Shown here one piece after another: positions 13,958 to 20,449 of a stretch of 22,992 bases of DNA. The notes beneath the pieces were generated by a model. It was given only the letters and a program-made list of their open reading frames with translations. It made no database searches and had not been told where the DNA came from. Positions within the stretch are counted from its first letter, which is position 1; the number at the start of each line of letters is the position of its first letter. A program made the translations under genes and the position numbers. Source of the stretch: an uncultured Alphaproteobacteria bacterium (GTDB lineage Bacteria > Pseudomonadota > Alphaproteobacteria > Caulobacterales > Caulobacteraceae); contig CAIZKE010000246.1 in the NCBI GenBank assembly GCA_903933475.1, positions 1 to 22,992 on the forward strand, in the 5' to 3' direction.

Positions 13958-16012
13958 CTATCCAGCCCAGGGCGAGAGGCCGCCCCAGAGCACCAGCAGC
14001 AGGCCGAAGAGCAGGGACAGGCCGACGGTTGCGATGTAGCCGATGCGCCGGCCTGGGCTCCAGCTGTCCAGGCGGCGTCCGCTGCGGATCACCAGGGGGG
14101 CAAGGCCTGCGCAGACCAGGGTCATGAAGGTCGCCACCAGGGCCGTAGCTGAGGCTACGAGCAGGTTGAGCCCCGGCCATTCGTACAGGAGCTGGTCCGA
14201 GGGTGTTGTCACCATCCAAAGTCCCGAGAGCCCCAGGGCGACAAGCCACAAGGCGGACTGCAGCGCCAGCAGGACGCCAGCACGCGCCTGGATCGGCGTC
14301 TGGCGGAAGTCCCGGCGATTTCGGAACATGGCACCCCAGAGCGTAGCGGCGCTGGCGAGGGCGGTCGCGGCTGCGCCCACCCCGAGAAGGCTGATCCGGC
14401 TCCACCAGGGCGCGCGCTCATACACCTGGGTGTTGAGCGCCGTCAGCATCCGAGCGGCGCGGTTGCCTTCGATCTTGAACACCCGGCGTTCGTATCCCGT
14501 ATCCGATATGAAGAGCCCCGACTTCGGCGAGCCTTCTGGAACCCACGTCTGGGAGCGGCCCCCTTCGCGGGTCACTAACCGGCCTTCCGGTGTCACCTGC
14601 ACGGTCAGGCCGCCATTGAGGCGAGCCAGCATGCCCTCAAGGCCTGAATAGGCCCGGCGTGTGCCCAGGTAACGGCCTTCGTAGAGTGCGCGATCGGCGT
14701 AGAGCCCCGGTGCCGCCGGACGCGGCCAGGCCGTGGAGTTCTGCCCGACCTGCTCCACCACCCGGGCCGCAAACCTCTGGGTGAGAACCCGACCTGTGCT
14801 GGTATTGGTGCTGATGAAGATCCCAAGGCGAAGATCCGGAACAATCGTCATGTTGGTCATGAAGGTCTGGGTCGCCCCATCATGGCCATAGCCGGAAAGG
14901 CCCCCGGGTAGCGCATAGGTGATGAAGCCGCGCCGCCAGCCGTTGATCCCGGGCGGGGTCCGCCTGAGGGGTTGGGCGAGGGCCTGGTTCGTCGCCTCGC
15001 CCCAGACGCGGGTTTCGCCCGAGAGGCCGCCGCCTAGCAGGGTGAGCATGTAGCGGGCCATGTCATCCGCGGTAGAGGAGGCTGAACCGGCCGGGGCGAC
15101 CTGGCCGATGTACTCGAAGGGTTCGGCGCGCAACCCGACCCCGGTCCAGGAAAAACCCCTGGAGAGGTCCGCCGCGAGGGCCGGTGCCATGGGAGCCGGG
15201 AGGTCCTGCCGGGCTGGACGCGGCTCACGGAAGCTTGTCCGCTCCATCCCCATGGGCTCGAACAGGCTCTCCTCGGCCAGGCGCTCGAAGGTCTTTCCCG
15301 AGGTCCATGCGGCTGCCTTGCCCGCCAGGGCGGCGCCATAGTTGGAGTAGCTGGAGAGGACGCCCACCGGCCGCACTCGGCGCGGCCGCTCCTGGCGGAG
15401 ATAGACGGCGAGGGGGCGGATACGCGTGGGGTCCCGCTCAAAGAGGTGCCCGAGGGCCCGGTCCTCAAAGCCCGCCGAGTGCGACATCAGGCTCTCCAGT
15501 GTCACCGGGGCCGGATAGCCCTGGTCGCGCACCTGAATGGCTTCCGGCAGGAACAGGTTGACGGGTGCCTGCAGGCGCAGTCGCCCAGCCTCAGCCTCCT
15601 TCAGGACGGTTAGCCAGGTAAAGGTCTTCGAAACCGAGCCAAGGCGGAACAGGGTCCGGTCGGGATCCACGGGTCGCCAGGGATCGAGCGAGGCTGCGCC
15701 ATAGCCCTTCTTCAGGACGACCCGGCCGTCCTGGACGATCGCCACCGTCGCGCCGGCGATATGGTCCTGGACCAGGGAGTCGCGGACCAGACCGTCGACG
15801 AAGGCTTCCAGCGCGGGATTCTGTGGGGTGTCCGCCAGCCTTGTTTCCGATGCCTTGCCGGCGCCTGCAGGGGTCCGGGTCGAGGCTGGCTTCCCGGCGA
15901 CGGTCGCGCCTGCGCCCGCTGCCGGGCCTTCAGCCGCAAGCGCACGCCAGGGAGTCGCAAGGGCCAGAGTCAGGGTCAGCGCTGCGAACAGGCGGGCGAT
16001 GGAGAGGTTCAT
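13958..16012 (-). CDS. Membrane-anchored beta-lactamase-fold serine hydrolase
   Basis: A 684-aa exported protein of the class C beta-lactamase/penicillin-binding-protein-like family. The signal peptide spans 1-27 (ending ALAAE), followed by a low-complexity Ala/Gly/Pro linker. The catalytic domain (about 65-420) has SVSK at 126-129 (nucleophile Ser126, Lys129), YSN at 222-224 and HDG at 377-379, the three motifs of the family. A small beta domain (about 440-530) follows, then four membrane segments (about 535-680). The active site should be periplasmic; the substrate could be a peptide, D-amino-acid ester or peptidoglycan fragment. The ATG at 16012 overlaps the preceding C13 peptidase stop as ATGA; the longer upstream frame is rejected. 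Confidence 0.88.
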   Translation of the reverse strand: MNLSIARLFAALTLTLALATPWRALAAEGPAAGAGATVAGKPASTRTPAGAGKASETRLADTPQNPALEAFVDGLVRDSLVQDHIAGATVAIVQDGRVVLKKGYGAASLDPWRPVDPDRTLFRLGSVSKTFTWLTVLKEAEAGRLRLQAPVNLFLPEAIQVRDQGYPAPVTLESLMSHSAGFEDRALGHLFERDPTRIRPLAVYLRQERPRRVRPVGVLSSYSNYGAALAGKAAAWTSGKTFERLAEESLFEPMGMERTSFREPRPARQDLPAPMAPALAADLSRGFSWTGVGLRAEPFEYIGQVAPAGSASSTADDMARYMLTLLGGGLSGETRVWGEATNQALAQPLRRTPPGINGWRRGFITYALPGGLSGYGHDGATQTFMTNMTIVPDLRLGIFISTNTSTGRVLTQRFAARVVEQVGQNSTAWPRPAAPGLYADRALYEGRYLGTRRAYSGLEGMLARLNGGLTVQVTPEGRLVTREGGRSQTWVPEGSPKSGLFISDTGYERRVFKIEGNRAARMLTALNTQVYERAPWWSRISLLGVGAAATALASAATLWGAMFRNRRDFRQTPIQARAGVLLALQSALWLVALGLSGLWMVTTPSDQLLYEWPGLNLLVASATALVATFMTLVCAGLAPLVIRSGRRLDSWSPGRRIGYIATVGLSLLFGLLLVLWGGLSPWAG

Positions 16013-16785
16013 GGGGAAGGGGCCCGTGCCGGAAAGGCGTAGAACGGCAGGACGGGCCGCAGTTGCGGGCCGATGAAGAGTTGAGGCTCCGAGGGTGGGC
16101 GAATCCCCTCCTTGATCTCCCGCTCTGCGACGCAGACCCGGACCTGGCCGGCGAGGGATGCAAAGTTCTTGGCCGACGGCGCGCTTTGCAGGAAGCATTC
16201 GTCGAAGAAGGGATACCGGTTTGACTCCCCGCAGCCGAAGGAGGTGCGGTCGGGGCGCGCCGCGGTCAGGACCATCCGGTTCGGCGCGCTCAAGTCGGGC
16301 ACGAAGACCCCGGAGAAACAGGCCGAAATCACCGCAATGGTCGGCCGCGTCCCGCAGGTCCTGTCCAGCATGGCAGCAAGAATGTCCGGTGGCAGGATGG
16401 ACTGGTCGACAACCACACCCTGCGGTGCCCCGTGCGATGTGAGATAGACTAGGCAGCCTTCCGGTCCGCCCGAGGTGAGCTTGGTCAGTCCCTCGAAGAT
16501 CGCTTTAATGTCGGACTTTGCGGGACGGTCCTTGGCGTAGCGTTCTGGCCGGACCGAGTATTGCAGGATTTTGGCCGGCGAGAAGCCGAGGCGGACGAGC
16601 TCGGCGGAGACATCATGCCGGGCGTTGTCGAAGGCTTCGGTCGCGCCGCCGCCGGACCCGCGCCAGTCGCCGGCGATGACGACGGCCGCCCACTTTCCGA
16701 AGGCGGTGTCGGCTGCCTGCGCCCGCCCTGCAAGGGCCAGGAACAGGGTGACCAGGAGCAGGATGGGCAGGCGCGCCGAGGACAT
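16009..16785 (-). CDS. Exported C13 (legumain/caspase-like) peptidase family protein
   Basis: A 258-aa protein with a signal peptide (1-25, ending AQAAD). The core has the caspase-hemoglobinase pattern: strand AAVVIAGD (about 33-40), a helix with FDNARHDVSAELVRLGF, the catalytic His118-Gly119 in CLVYLTSHGAP, and Cys156 in AVISACFSGV. This His-Gly and Ala-Cys-x-Ser-Gly pair is typical of peptidase family C13 and its bacterial relatives. Cys residues near 207 and 216 could form a disulfide after export. The gene starts immediately after the thioesterase stop (TGAATG) and overlaps the serine hydrolase gene by ATGA, so the products are probably made together. Substrate unknown. Confidence 0.82.
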   Translation of the reverse strand: MSSARLPILLLVTLFLALAGRAQAADTAFGKWAAVVIAGDWRGSGGGATEAFDNARHDVSAELVRLGFSPAKILQYSVRPERYAKDRPAKSDIKAIFEGLTKLTSGGPEGCLVYLTSHGAPQGVVVDQSILPPDILAAMLDRTCGTRPTIAVISACFSGVFVPDLSAPNRMVLTAARPDRTSFGCGESNRYPFFDECFLQSAPSAKNFASLAGQVRVCVAEREIKEGIRPPSEPQLFIGPQLRPVLPFYAFPARAPSP

Positions 16786-17271
16786 TCAGCTCTTGTAGGA
16801 TTTGAAGGGGGTCGGCACCGCGGTCCCGGTGGCCTTGGCCAGAAGCCGGCCCTCGGGGTCGTAGAGTTCGCCCTCGGTAAAGGCCAGGGTCCGCCCCCAC
16901 TTTGCGACCCGGCCGACGCCGCGGATCGGGCCCGGCTGGGCGGGGCGGAAGAAGGAGGTCTTCATCTCCGCAGTCGGGGCGACGTGCGTCATGCCGGAAG
17001 CGACCATGCAGGCCACAGACATGCACTCATCGAGCATGGCGCAGAGGTAGCCGCCCTGAATCTGCTTCATGGGATTGAGCAGCAGCTCGGCACGAGCCTC
17101 GAAGGCGACCTCGACCGACTTGTCAGCCTGGCTTACCGCGACGATCCGGAATCCCAGCGTCTGGGAGCCGGTCGGCTGGTTCTTTGTCCTCTGGAACCGG
17201 GCCAGGATGGCTTCGTCCGTGAGGGGTTCCGGGGTGTCTGCCGGGCGGGTCTCCGGTGGGATCTCTGACAC
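16786..17271 (-). CDS. PaaI-family hotdog-fold thioesterase
   Basis: A protein of about 161 aa with a hotdog domain (about 35-150). The catalytic helix region reads NPMKQIQGGYLCAMLDECMSVA, matching the PaaI pattern with Gln-Gly-Gly in place of His-Gly-Gly and the key Asp retained. Members cleave acyl-CoA thioesters; the substrate cannot be told here. Two GTG starts compete: 17286 overlaps the sspB stop as GTGA but has no clear ribosome site, while 17271 (MSEIPPET) has GAGG 9 bases upstream and is preferred. The gene sits inside the sspB operon and directly abuts the C13 peptidase gene. Confidence 0.82.
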   Translation of the reverse strand: MSEIPPETRPADTPEPLTDEAILARFQRTKNQPTGSQTLGFRIVAVSQADKSVEVAFEARAELLLNPMKQIQGGYLCAMLDECMSVACMVASGMTHVAPTAEMKTSFFRPAQPGPIRGVGRVAKWGRTLAFTEGELYDPEGRLLAKATGTAVPTPFKSYKS

Positions 17272-17282
17272 GGTATGAAGCC

Positions 17283-17777
17283 TCACTTCTTTCGGAATTG
17301 GTCGAGGGAAATGACCTTCGGAGAGTCAGGCTCAGGCTCCGGAACTGACTTCGGTGCGATGGAGTCGACCGGTGGCGGCGCGGCGGCCGAGACTGGCCCG
17401 GTGGCTTCGGCCTCGAACTGCAGCAGGAACTGTACGCTGGGATCGTAGAAGCGGCTCATGGCGGCGTAGGGCACGGTCAGTCTCTGCGGCCGGCCGCCGA
17501 ACTTGAGCGTCACGGAAAAGCCGACCGCGTCCAATTCGAGGTCCCAGAATTGATGTTGAAGGACAATGGTCATCTCGTCCGGATAGCGCGACAGCAGGTC
17601 TTCCGGCCCTTCGACGCCGACGGCGCCGGTCTTGAAGGTCAGGTAGAGGTGATGAGCGCCTGGAAGCCCTCCGGGCTCGCCGGCCCGGATAAGAGCGGCG
17701 CGGACAACCCCGCGCAGGGCCTCCTGGGCCATGGCCTCATAGTTCATGAGGTCCTGGGCGGGTGGTTCCTGAGCCAT
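17283..17777 (-). CDS. sspB: ClpXP adaptor SspB (alphaproteobacterial type)
   Basis: A 164-aa protein. The folded substrate-binding domain (about 10-125) carries DLMNYEAMAQEALRGVV, HHLYLTFKT, DEMTIVLQHQFWDLEL and VTLKFGGRPQRLTVPYAAMSRFYDPSVQF, which are highly characteristic of alphaproteobacterial SspB. A flexible Pro/Glu linker (about 128-152) leads to the C-terminal KVISLDQFRKK tail, the expected ClpX-docking peptide. SspB binds the ssrA tag added by tmRNA and delivers stalled products to ClpXP. Here the gene lies directly downstream of the tmRNA gene on the same strand. AGGA lies 6 bases before the ATG, and a promoter-like pair is seen at 17805-17832. Confidence 0.95.
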   Translation of the reverse strand: MAQEPPAQDLMNYEAMAQEALRGVVRAALIRAGEPGGLPGAHHLYLTFKTGAVGVEGPEDLLSRYPDEMTIVLQHQFWDLELDAVGFSVTLKFGGRPQRLTVPYAAMSRFYDPSVQFLLQFEAEATGPVSAAAPPPVDSIAPKSVPEPEPDSPKVISLDQFRKK

Positions 17778-17804
17778 TTGGGTCCTGTCCAGAGGTCGTT
17801 CGCC

Positions 17805-17832
17805 AAACTAGCGCCCCGGGCGCATCGCGCAA
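17805..17832 (-). promoter_or_regulatory. Possible housekeeping promoter of sspB
   Basis: On the - strand TTGCGCG (17832-17826), 13 bases and GCTAGTTT (17812-17805) resemble the Caulobacter housekeeping consensus TTGACGS-N10-14-GCTANAWC. Transcription would start near 17798, about 20 bases before the sspB ATG. Confidence 0.42.
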
Positions 17833-17840
17833 GGTTCCAT

Positions 17841-17860
17841 CCCCCGGCACGGTGCGGGGG
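17841..17860 (-). terminator. Possible terminator hairpin between tmRNA and sspB
   Basis: CCCCCG and CGGGGG arms (17841-17846 and 17855-17860) with an 8-base loop form a strong GC hairpin just upstream of the sspB promoter-like site. No T-run follows on the - strand, so factor-independent termination is uncertain; processing or read-through is possible. Confidence 0.35.
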
Positions 17861-17895
17861 CAGGATTCTGAAGAGGGGTCCGGATGCAGGAAGGT

Positions 17896-18216
17896 GGAGG
17901 GGTTCTGTTGCCAGGCCCCCTCCCGGCCCCGCCTGACGCTGCTAAGACGCCAGGGCTTCAGGTCGAAACCCGTCGGGTCGCTTACGCGGCCAGACGAACC
18001 TCTCCAGCGAAGTTATCGTTCGCATTTAGATTAAGGCCCGAAACGGTGGGCCAAGCCGGAAGAAAGCAACACCTTTACACGTCTGTCGATGCTGATCGGC
18101 CCCGCATTTCCCCGCCGGGGCGAGGGAAGGAGTTTGGTGGAGCCGCCGGGAATCGCACCCGGGTCCAGTCCGCTTATTTCGTGCGCGTTTATCCCCATAG
18201 TCCGGCGAACCGGACA
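17896..18216 (-). ncRNA. ssrA: Permuted two-piece tmRNA (alphaproteobacterial ssrA)
   Basis: Transcribed on the - strand with the 3' half first. The acceptor piece (about 18216-18135) begins with a hairpin (GTCCGG/CCGGAC, 18215-18200), holds a T-arm (CCGGG, loop TGCGATT, CCCGG) and ends CGGCTCC-A-CCA at 18135. A 31-base intervening segment (18134-18104) follows. The coding piece starts at 18103 with GGGGCCG, which pairs with CGGCTCC over seven positions including the G-U wobble typical of alanine acceptor stems. A likely pseudoknot 1 (GGCCC/GGGCC) and the tag frame follow, then hairpins ending near 17896. This order is the circular permutation known from Alphaproteobacteria. tmRNA with SmpB rescues stalled ribosomes. 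The 5' end and especially the 3' end are estimates. Confidence 0.93.
17982..18023 (-). other. ssrA: tmRNA proteolysis-tag reading frame
   Basis: Inside the coding piece the resume codon GCG starts ANDNFAGEVRLAA followed by TAA. With the alanine carried by the tmRNA itself the added tag would be 14 residues. The AANDN start (the SspB-binding part in this group) and the LAA end (ClpX-binding part) are conserved; the middle GEVR differs from the Caulobacter crescentus tag as I recall it. Confidence 0.92.
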
Positions 18217-18221
18217 GCCTC

Positions 18222-18250
18222 TATGTAGTGCAGGCAGTGCGAAATCTCAA
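18222..18250 (-). promoter_or_regulatory. Possible tmRNA promoter
   Basis: On the - strand TTGAGAT (18250-18244), 14 bases and ACTACATA (18229-18222) fit the Caulobacter-type promoter pattern TTGACGS-N10-14-GCTANAWC with a few mismatches. The predicted start near 18215 coincides with the first base of the hairpin that opens the acceptor piece, which supports the call. Confidence 0.45.
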
Positions 18251-18355
18251 TCCCTCAAGGGCTCCGACGGCTCTGCGACCGGTGTCGTAAATTCCCTGTT
18301 CACCAAATCCATGGAACGGCGCACACTGAAATCTCAGAAAAAATGGGAGGACTTC

Positions 18356-19012
18356 ATGTCCAAGATGTTAGCGGAATTCATCGGCACGCTTACCCTCGTG
18401 CTTTTCGGGTGCGGCTCGGCCGTACTCGCCGGAGCTGACAATGTCGGCCAACTCGGCGTTTCTCTCGCCTTTGGCGGTGCGATCATCGCCATGGCCTATG
18501 GCATTGGCCCGATCTCTGGCTGCCACGTAAACCCCGCCGTCAGCCTGGCCGTCTTCATCGCCGGGCGCATGAACCTTAAGGACATGGTCAGCTACTGGGC
18601 GGCCCAGTTCGCTGGGGCGCTGGCGGGCGCCGCCATCCTCGCCGCCATCGTGGGCTCCACGGCCCATTTGGGTCAGAATGGCTGGGGTCCGGGTTATCTG
18701 GGCGAGTTCAGCCAGCAGTCAGCCCTGATCTTCGAGATCGTGATGACCGCCCTGTTCGTCATCGTGATCCTGGGTTCGACCTCCGAAAAGGCGTCGGCGG
18801 GCTTCGCAGGCCTCGCCATCGGCGTGACCCTGGCGGTGATTCACATTGTCGGAATTCAGGTCACGGGCGTCTCGGTCAATCCGGCCCGCAGCTTCGGACC
18901 CGCCATCCTTGCGGGTGGTCAGGCCCTGTCCCAGCTCTGGCTGTTCTTCGTGGCACCGGTCATCGGCGCCGTGATCGGCGCCTCCCTCTACAGGGCTCGC
19001 CTGCTGTCCTGA
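18356..19012 (+). CDS. aqpZ: Aquaporin Z-type water channel
   Basis: A 218-aa MIP-family inner-membrane channel with six membrane segments and two half-helices. The two NPA boxes are present: SGCHVNPAVS (about 59-68) and GVSVNPARS (about 175-183). Of the selectivity filter of E. coli AqpZ, Phe (SLAFGG), His (VIHIVG) and Arg (NPAR) are kept, which predicts water and not glycerol transport; the Thr is replaced by Val. The ATG at 18356 follows GGGAGG with 5 bases of spacing. The longer frame upstream runs antisense through the tmRNA gene and is rejected. The gene is divergent from ssrA and ends before a shared terminator hairpin. Confidence 0.95.
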   Translation: MSKMLAEFIGTLTLVLFGCGSAVLAGADNVGQLGVSLAFGGAIIAMAYGIGPISGCHVNPAVSLAVFIAGRMNLKDMVSYWAAQFAGALAGAAILAAIVGSTAHLGQNGWGPGYLGEFSQQSALIFEIVMTALFVIVILGSTSEKASAGFAGLAIGVTLAVIHIVGIQVTGVSVNPARSFGPAILAGGQALSQLWLFFVAPVIGAVIGASLYRARLLS

Positions 19013-19032
19013 TCCTGGCAACACATCGACGC

Positions 19033-19070
19033 GACGGCCCGGGTGGAAACGCCCGGGCCGTCTGCGTTTC
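19033..19070. terminator. Hairpin terminator between aqpZ and ilvN
   Basis: A perfect 11-bp stem (GACGGCCCGGG 19033-19043, CCCGGGCCGTC 19052-19062) with an 8-base loop lies between the convergent aqpZ and ilvN stops. TGCGTTTC follows on the + strand, a weak T-run, so it best serves aqpZ and may act in both directions. Confidence 0.72.
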
Positions 19071-19617
19071 AGAGGGTCTCGGCGCCCCGGGTAATCGACA
19101 GAACCCCGGTCCGGGCCAGTTCGACCAGCCCCAGGGGGCGCATGAGGTCGATGAACTTGTCGATCTTCGACGACGGCCCGGTCACCTCGAAGATGAAGCT
19201 GTCGATCGTCGTGTCCAGGACCCGGGCCCGGAAGATCTCGCTGATCCTCAGGGCCTCGACCCGCTCAGCACCGACCCCGCGAACCTTCACCAGGGCCAGT
19301 TCCCGCTGTAGCCCATTGGGATCGCGGGTCACGTCCTGGACGTGGCGCGCCGCCACCATCTTCTGGAGCTGGGCTTCGATCTGGGTCAGAACCTGCGGAG
19401 CGCCGCGGGTGACGATCGTGACCCGGCTGGTGTGGGCGTTCCGGTCGGTCTCCGCGACCGTCAGGCTCTCGATGTTGTAGCCGCGGGCCGCAAACAGGCC
19501 GACAAGTCGGTGCAGGACACCCGGCTCGTTGTCCACCAGGATGGCGAAGGTGGCGAGGCTCTCGATCTGCTCGGCATGGTCGAGATCGTAGACGGAGGCG
19601 GGTTGAGGGTCGGTCAT
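19069..19617 (-). CDS. ilvN: Acetolactate synthase small (regulatory) subunit
   Basis: A 182-aa regulatory subunit of acetohydroxyacid synthase, the first common step of valine, leucine and isoleucine synthesis. The N-terminal ACT domain (about 22-95) has LATFAILVDNEPGVLHRLVGLFAARGYNIESLTV, the usual valine-binding region, and the C-terminal domain has ELALVKVRG and FRARVLDTTIDSFIFEVTG. The start at 19617 (MTDPQPAS) has AGGGA about 12 bases upstream; an earlier start at 19671 would add 18 residues. The catalytic subunit gene ilvB, usually just upstream, is not present: the next gene upstream is on the other strand. The pair must be encoded apart. Confidence 0.95.
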   Translation of the reverse strand: MTDPQPASVYDLDHAEQIESLATFAILVDNEPGVLHRLVGLFAARGYNIESLTVAETDRNAHTSRVTIVTRGAPQVLTQIEAQLQKMVAARHVQDVTRDPNGLQRELALVKVRGVGAERVEALRISEIFRARVLDTTIDSFIFEVTGPSSKIDKFIDLMRPLGLVELARTGVLSITRGAETL

Positions 19618-19984
19618 GGTCGGGGTTCCCTGATCTTTGGGCGAGGTGTCACAAGCCGACGCGGTCGGCAAGGGCTGGCGGCGGTCTCGCCTAATGTGAC
19701 AGTTGCCGGAGTGCTCAGCCGAATCGGTCGGGAGTCAGCTGGCATTCGCCGGCGGCGGCCCGGGTGGGAGGCATGGAAGGGTTTTGGATGTTGGCTTTTT
19801 TTCAGCCTCCTATGCCGCGGAACGAAGGGTTCTTGGGTCCCTTCGAGGCGCACGCAGCGACCCGGGTTGCAGGGTCGACTGAACTCTGCGCTGAGACCGG
19901 GGGTGCCATCACCCTGTTCCAGTCAGGCCTGATGGCTGCCGGATCTTATGGGTTCGGCCGCCTTCTCAGACTGGGGGGCAGCTG
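19618..19984. other. Intergenic region between ilvN and the NUDIX gene
   Basis: This 367-base gap between divergent genes should hold both promoters. It has two GANTC sites 11 bases apart (19721-19725 and 19732-19736), a T7 run (19797-19803) inside a small GGCT/AGCC hairpin, and possible pairing of GGAGGC with GCCTCC around it. A weak small ORF on the + strand (19788-19985) is listed separately. No tRNA or clear consensus promoter was found. Confidence 0.4.
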
Positions 19985-19985
19985 A
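19788..19985 (+). CDS. Doubtful small ORF (65 codons) ahead of the NUDIX gene
   Basis: An ATG at 19788 has GGAAGGG about 6 bases upstream, and the frame ends in a TGA that overlaps the NUDIX start as TGATG. The peptide starts MLAFFQPPMPRNEGF and ends FGRLLRLGGS. Its third-codon GC (roughly two thirds) looks lower than in neighbouring genes, which argues against coding. I recognise no family. It may be a translated leader for the NUDIX gene or chance. Confidence 0.25.
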   Translation: MLAFFQPPMPRNEGFLGPFEAHAATRVAGSTELCAETGGAITLFQSGLMAAGSYGFGRLLRLGGS

Positions 19986-20446
19986 TGGGCGGAAAGTCTG
20001 TGCGGGCTCGGCCGGCCCCGGTGGGGACCGGGCGCCTGGCCCAGTACGCCGTCCTGGCCTGGCGGCCCTCCGCGTCCGGCGGCATCGAGGTCCTGCTGAT
20101 CACCTCCCGCGAGACCCGTCGCTGGGTGGTGCCGAAGGGTTGGCCGATCAAGGATCTCAGGCCGCACCAGACGGCGGCCCGGGAGGCCTGGGAGGAGGCT
20201 GGCGTGGAGGGCAGGACCGGGGCCCGCAAGATCGGCGTCTTCGACTACGACAAGCGCCTGTCCAGCGGGGCTCTCCAGCCCGTCAGGGTCAAGGTCTACC
20301 CGCTCCGTGTCGAGACCGAGCATGACGAATGGCCCGAGGCCGGCCAGCGGGAAAGGATCTGGCTTGCGCCGGATGAGGCCGCTGTCCGTGTCGACGAACC
20401 CGGCCTGTCCCGCCTGCTCGCCGGATTCGCCAGGGTCGCGGGCTGA
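19985..20446 (+). CDS. NUDIX hydrolase
   Basis: A 153-aa protein with one NUDIX fold. The box reads GWPIKDLRPHQTAAREAWEEAGV: REAWEEAG is intact and provides the metal-binding glutamates, but the first Glu of the consensus (G-x5-E) is Leu. Preceding WVVPKGWPIK and following DYDKRLSSG resemble the bacterial group related to diphosphoinositol polyphosphate and dinucleoside polyphosphate hydrolases. Such enzymes cleave nucleoside-diphosphate-linked compounds; the substrate is not clear here. A G-run (GGGGGGC) precedes the ATG at 19985. The stop is 3 bases from the stop of the convergent cyclophilin gene, and the two stop regions can pair as a short hairpin (20440-20457). Confidence 0.9.
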   Translation: MGGKSVRARPAPVGTGRLAQYAVLAWRPSASGGIEVLLITSRETRRWVVPKGWPIKDLRPHQTAAREAWEEAGVEGRTGARKIGVFDYDKRLSSGALQPVRVKVYPLRVETEHDEWPEAGQRERIWLAPDEAAVRVDEPGLSRLLAGFARVAG

Positions 20447-20449
20447 GGG

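Noticed and set aside
13125..14405. 426-codon ORF on the - strand spanning the fliF start and the upstream gap
   Set aside because: Out of frame with both fliF and the serine hydrolase; rich in Arg, Gly and Pro with no domain.
16013..16198. N-terminal extension of the serine hydrolase
   Set aside because: A clear signal peptide begins at 16012, and that ATG overlaps the preceding stop as ATGA.
18134..18200. Possible tRNA on the + strand (GGAGCCGCCGGGAATCGCACCCGG)
   Set aside because: It is the reverse complement of the tmRNA acceptor end: the T-arm and CCA read on the - strand and no anticodon arm is present.
17884..18228. 114-codon ORF on the + strand
   Set aside because: Lies entirely antisense to the tmRNA; its coding appearance comes from structured RNA sequence.
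18089..18355. N-terminal extension of AqpZ
   Set aside because: It runs antisense through the tmRNA gene, and aquaporins start at the MSKMLAEFIGT position with a GGGAGG site.
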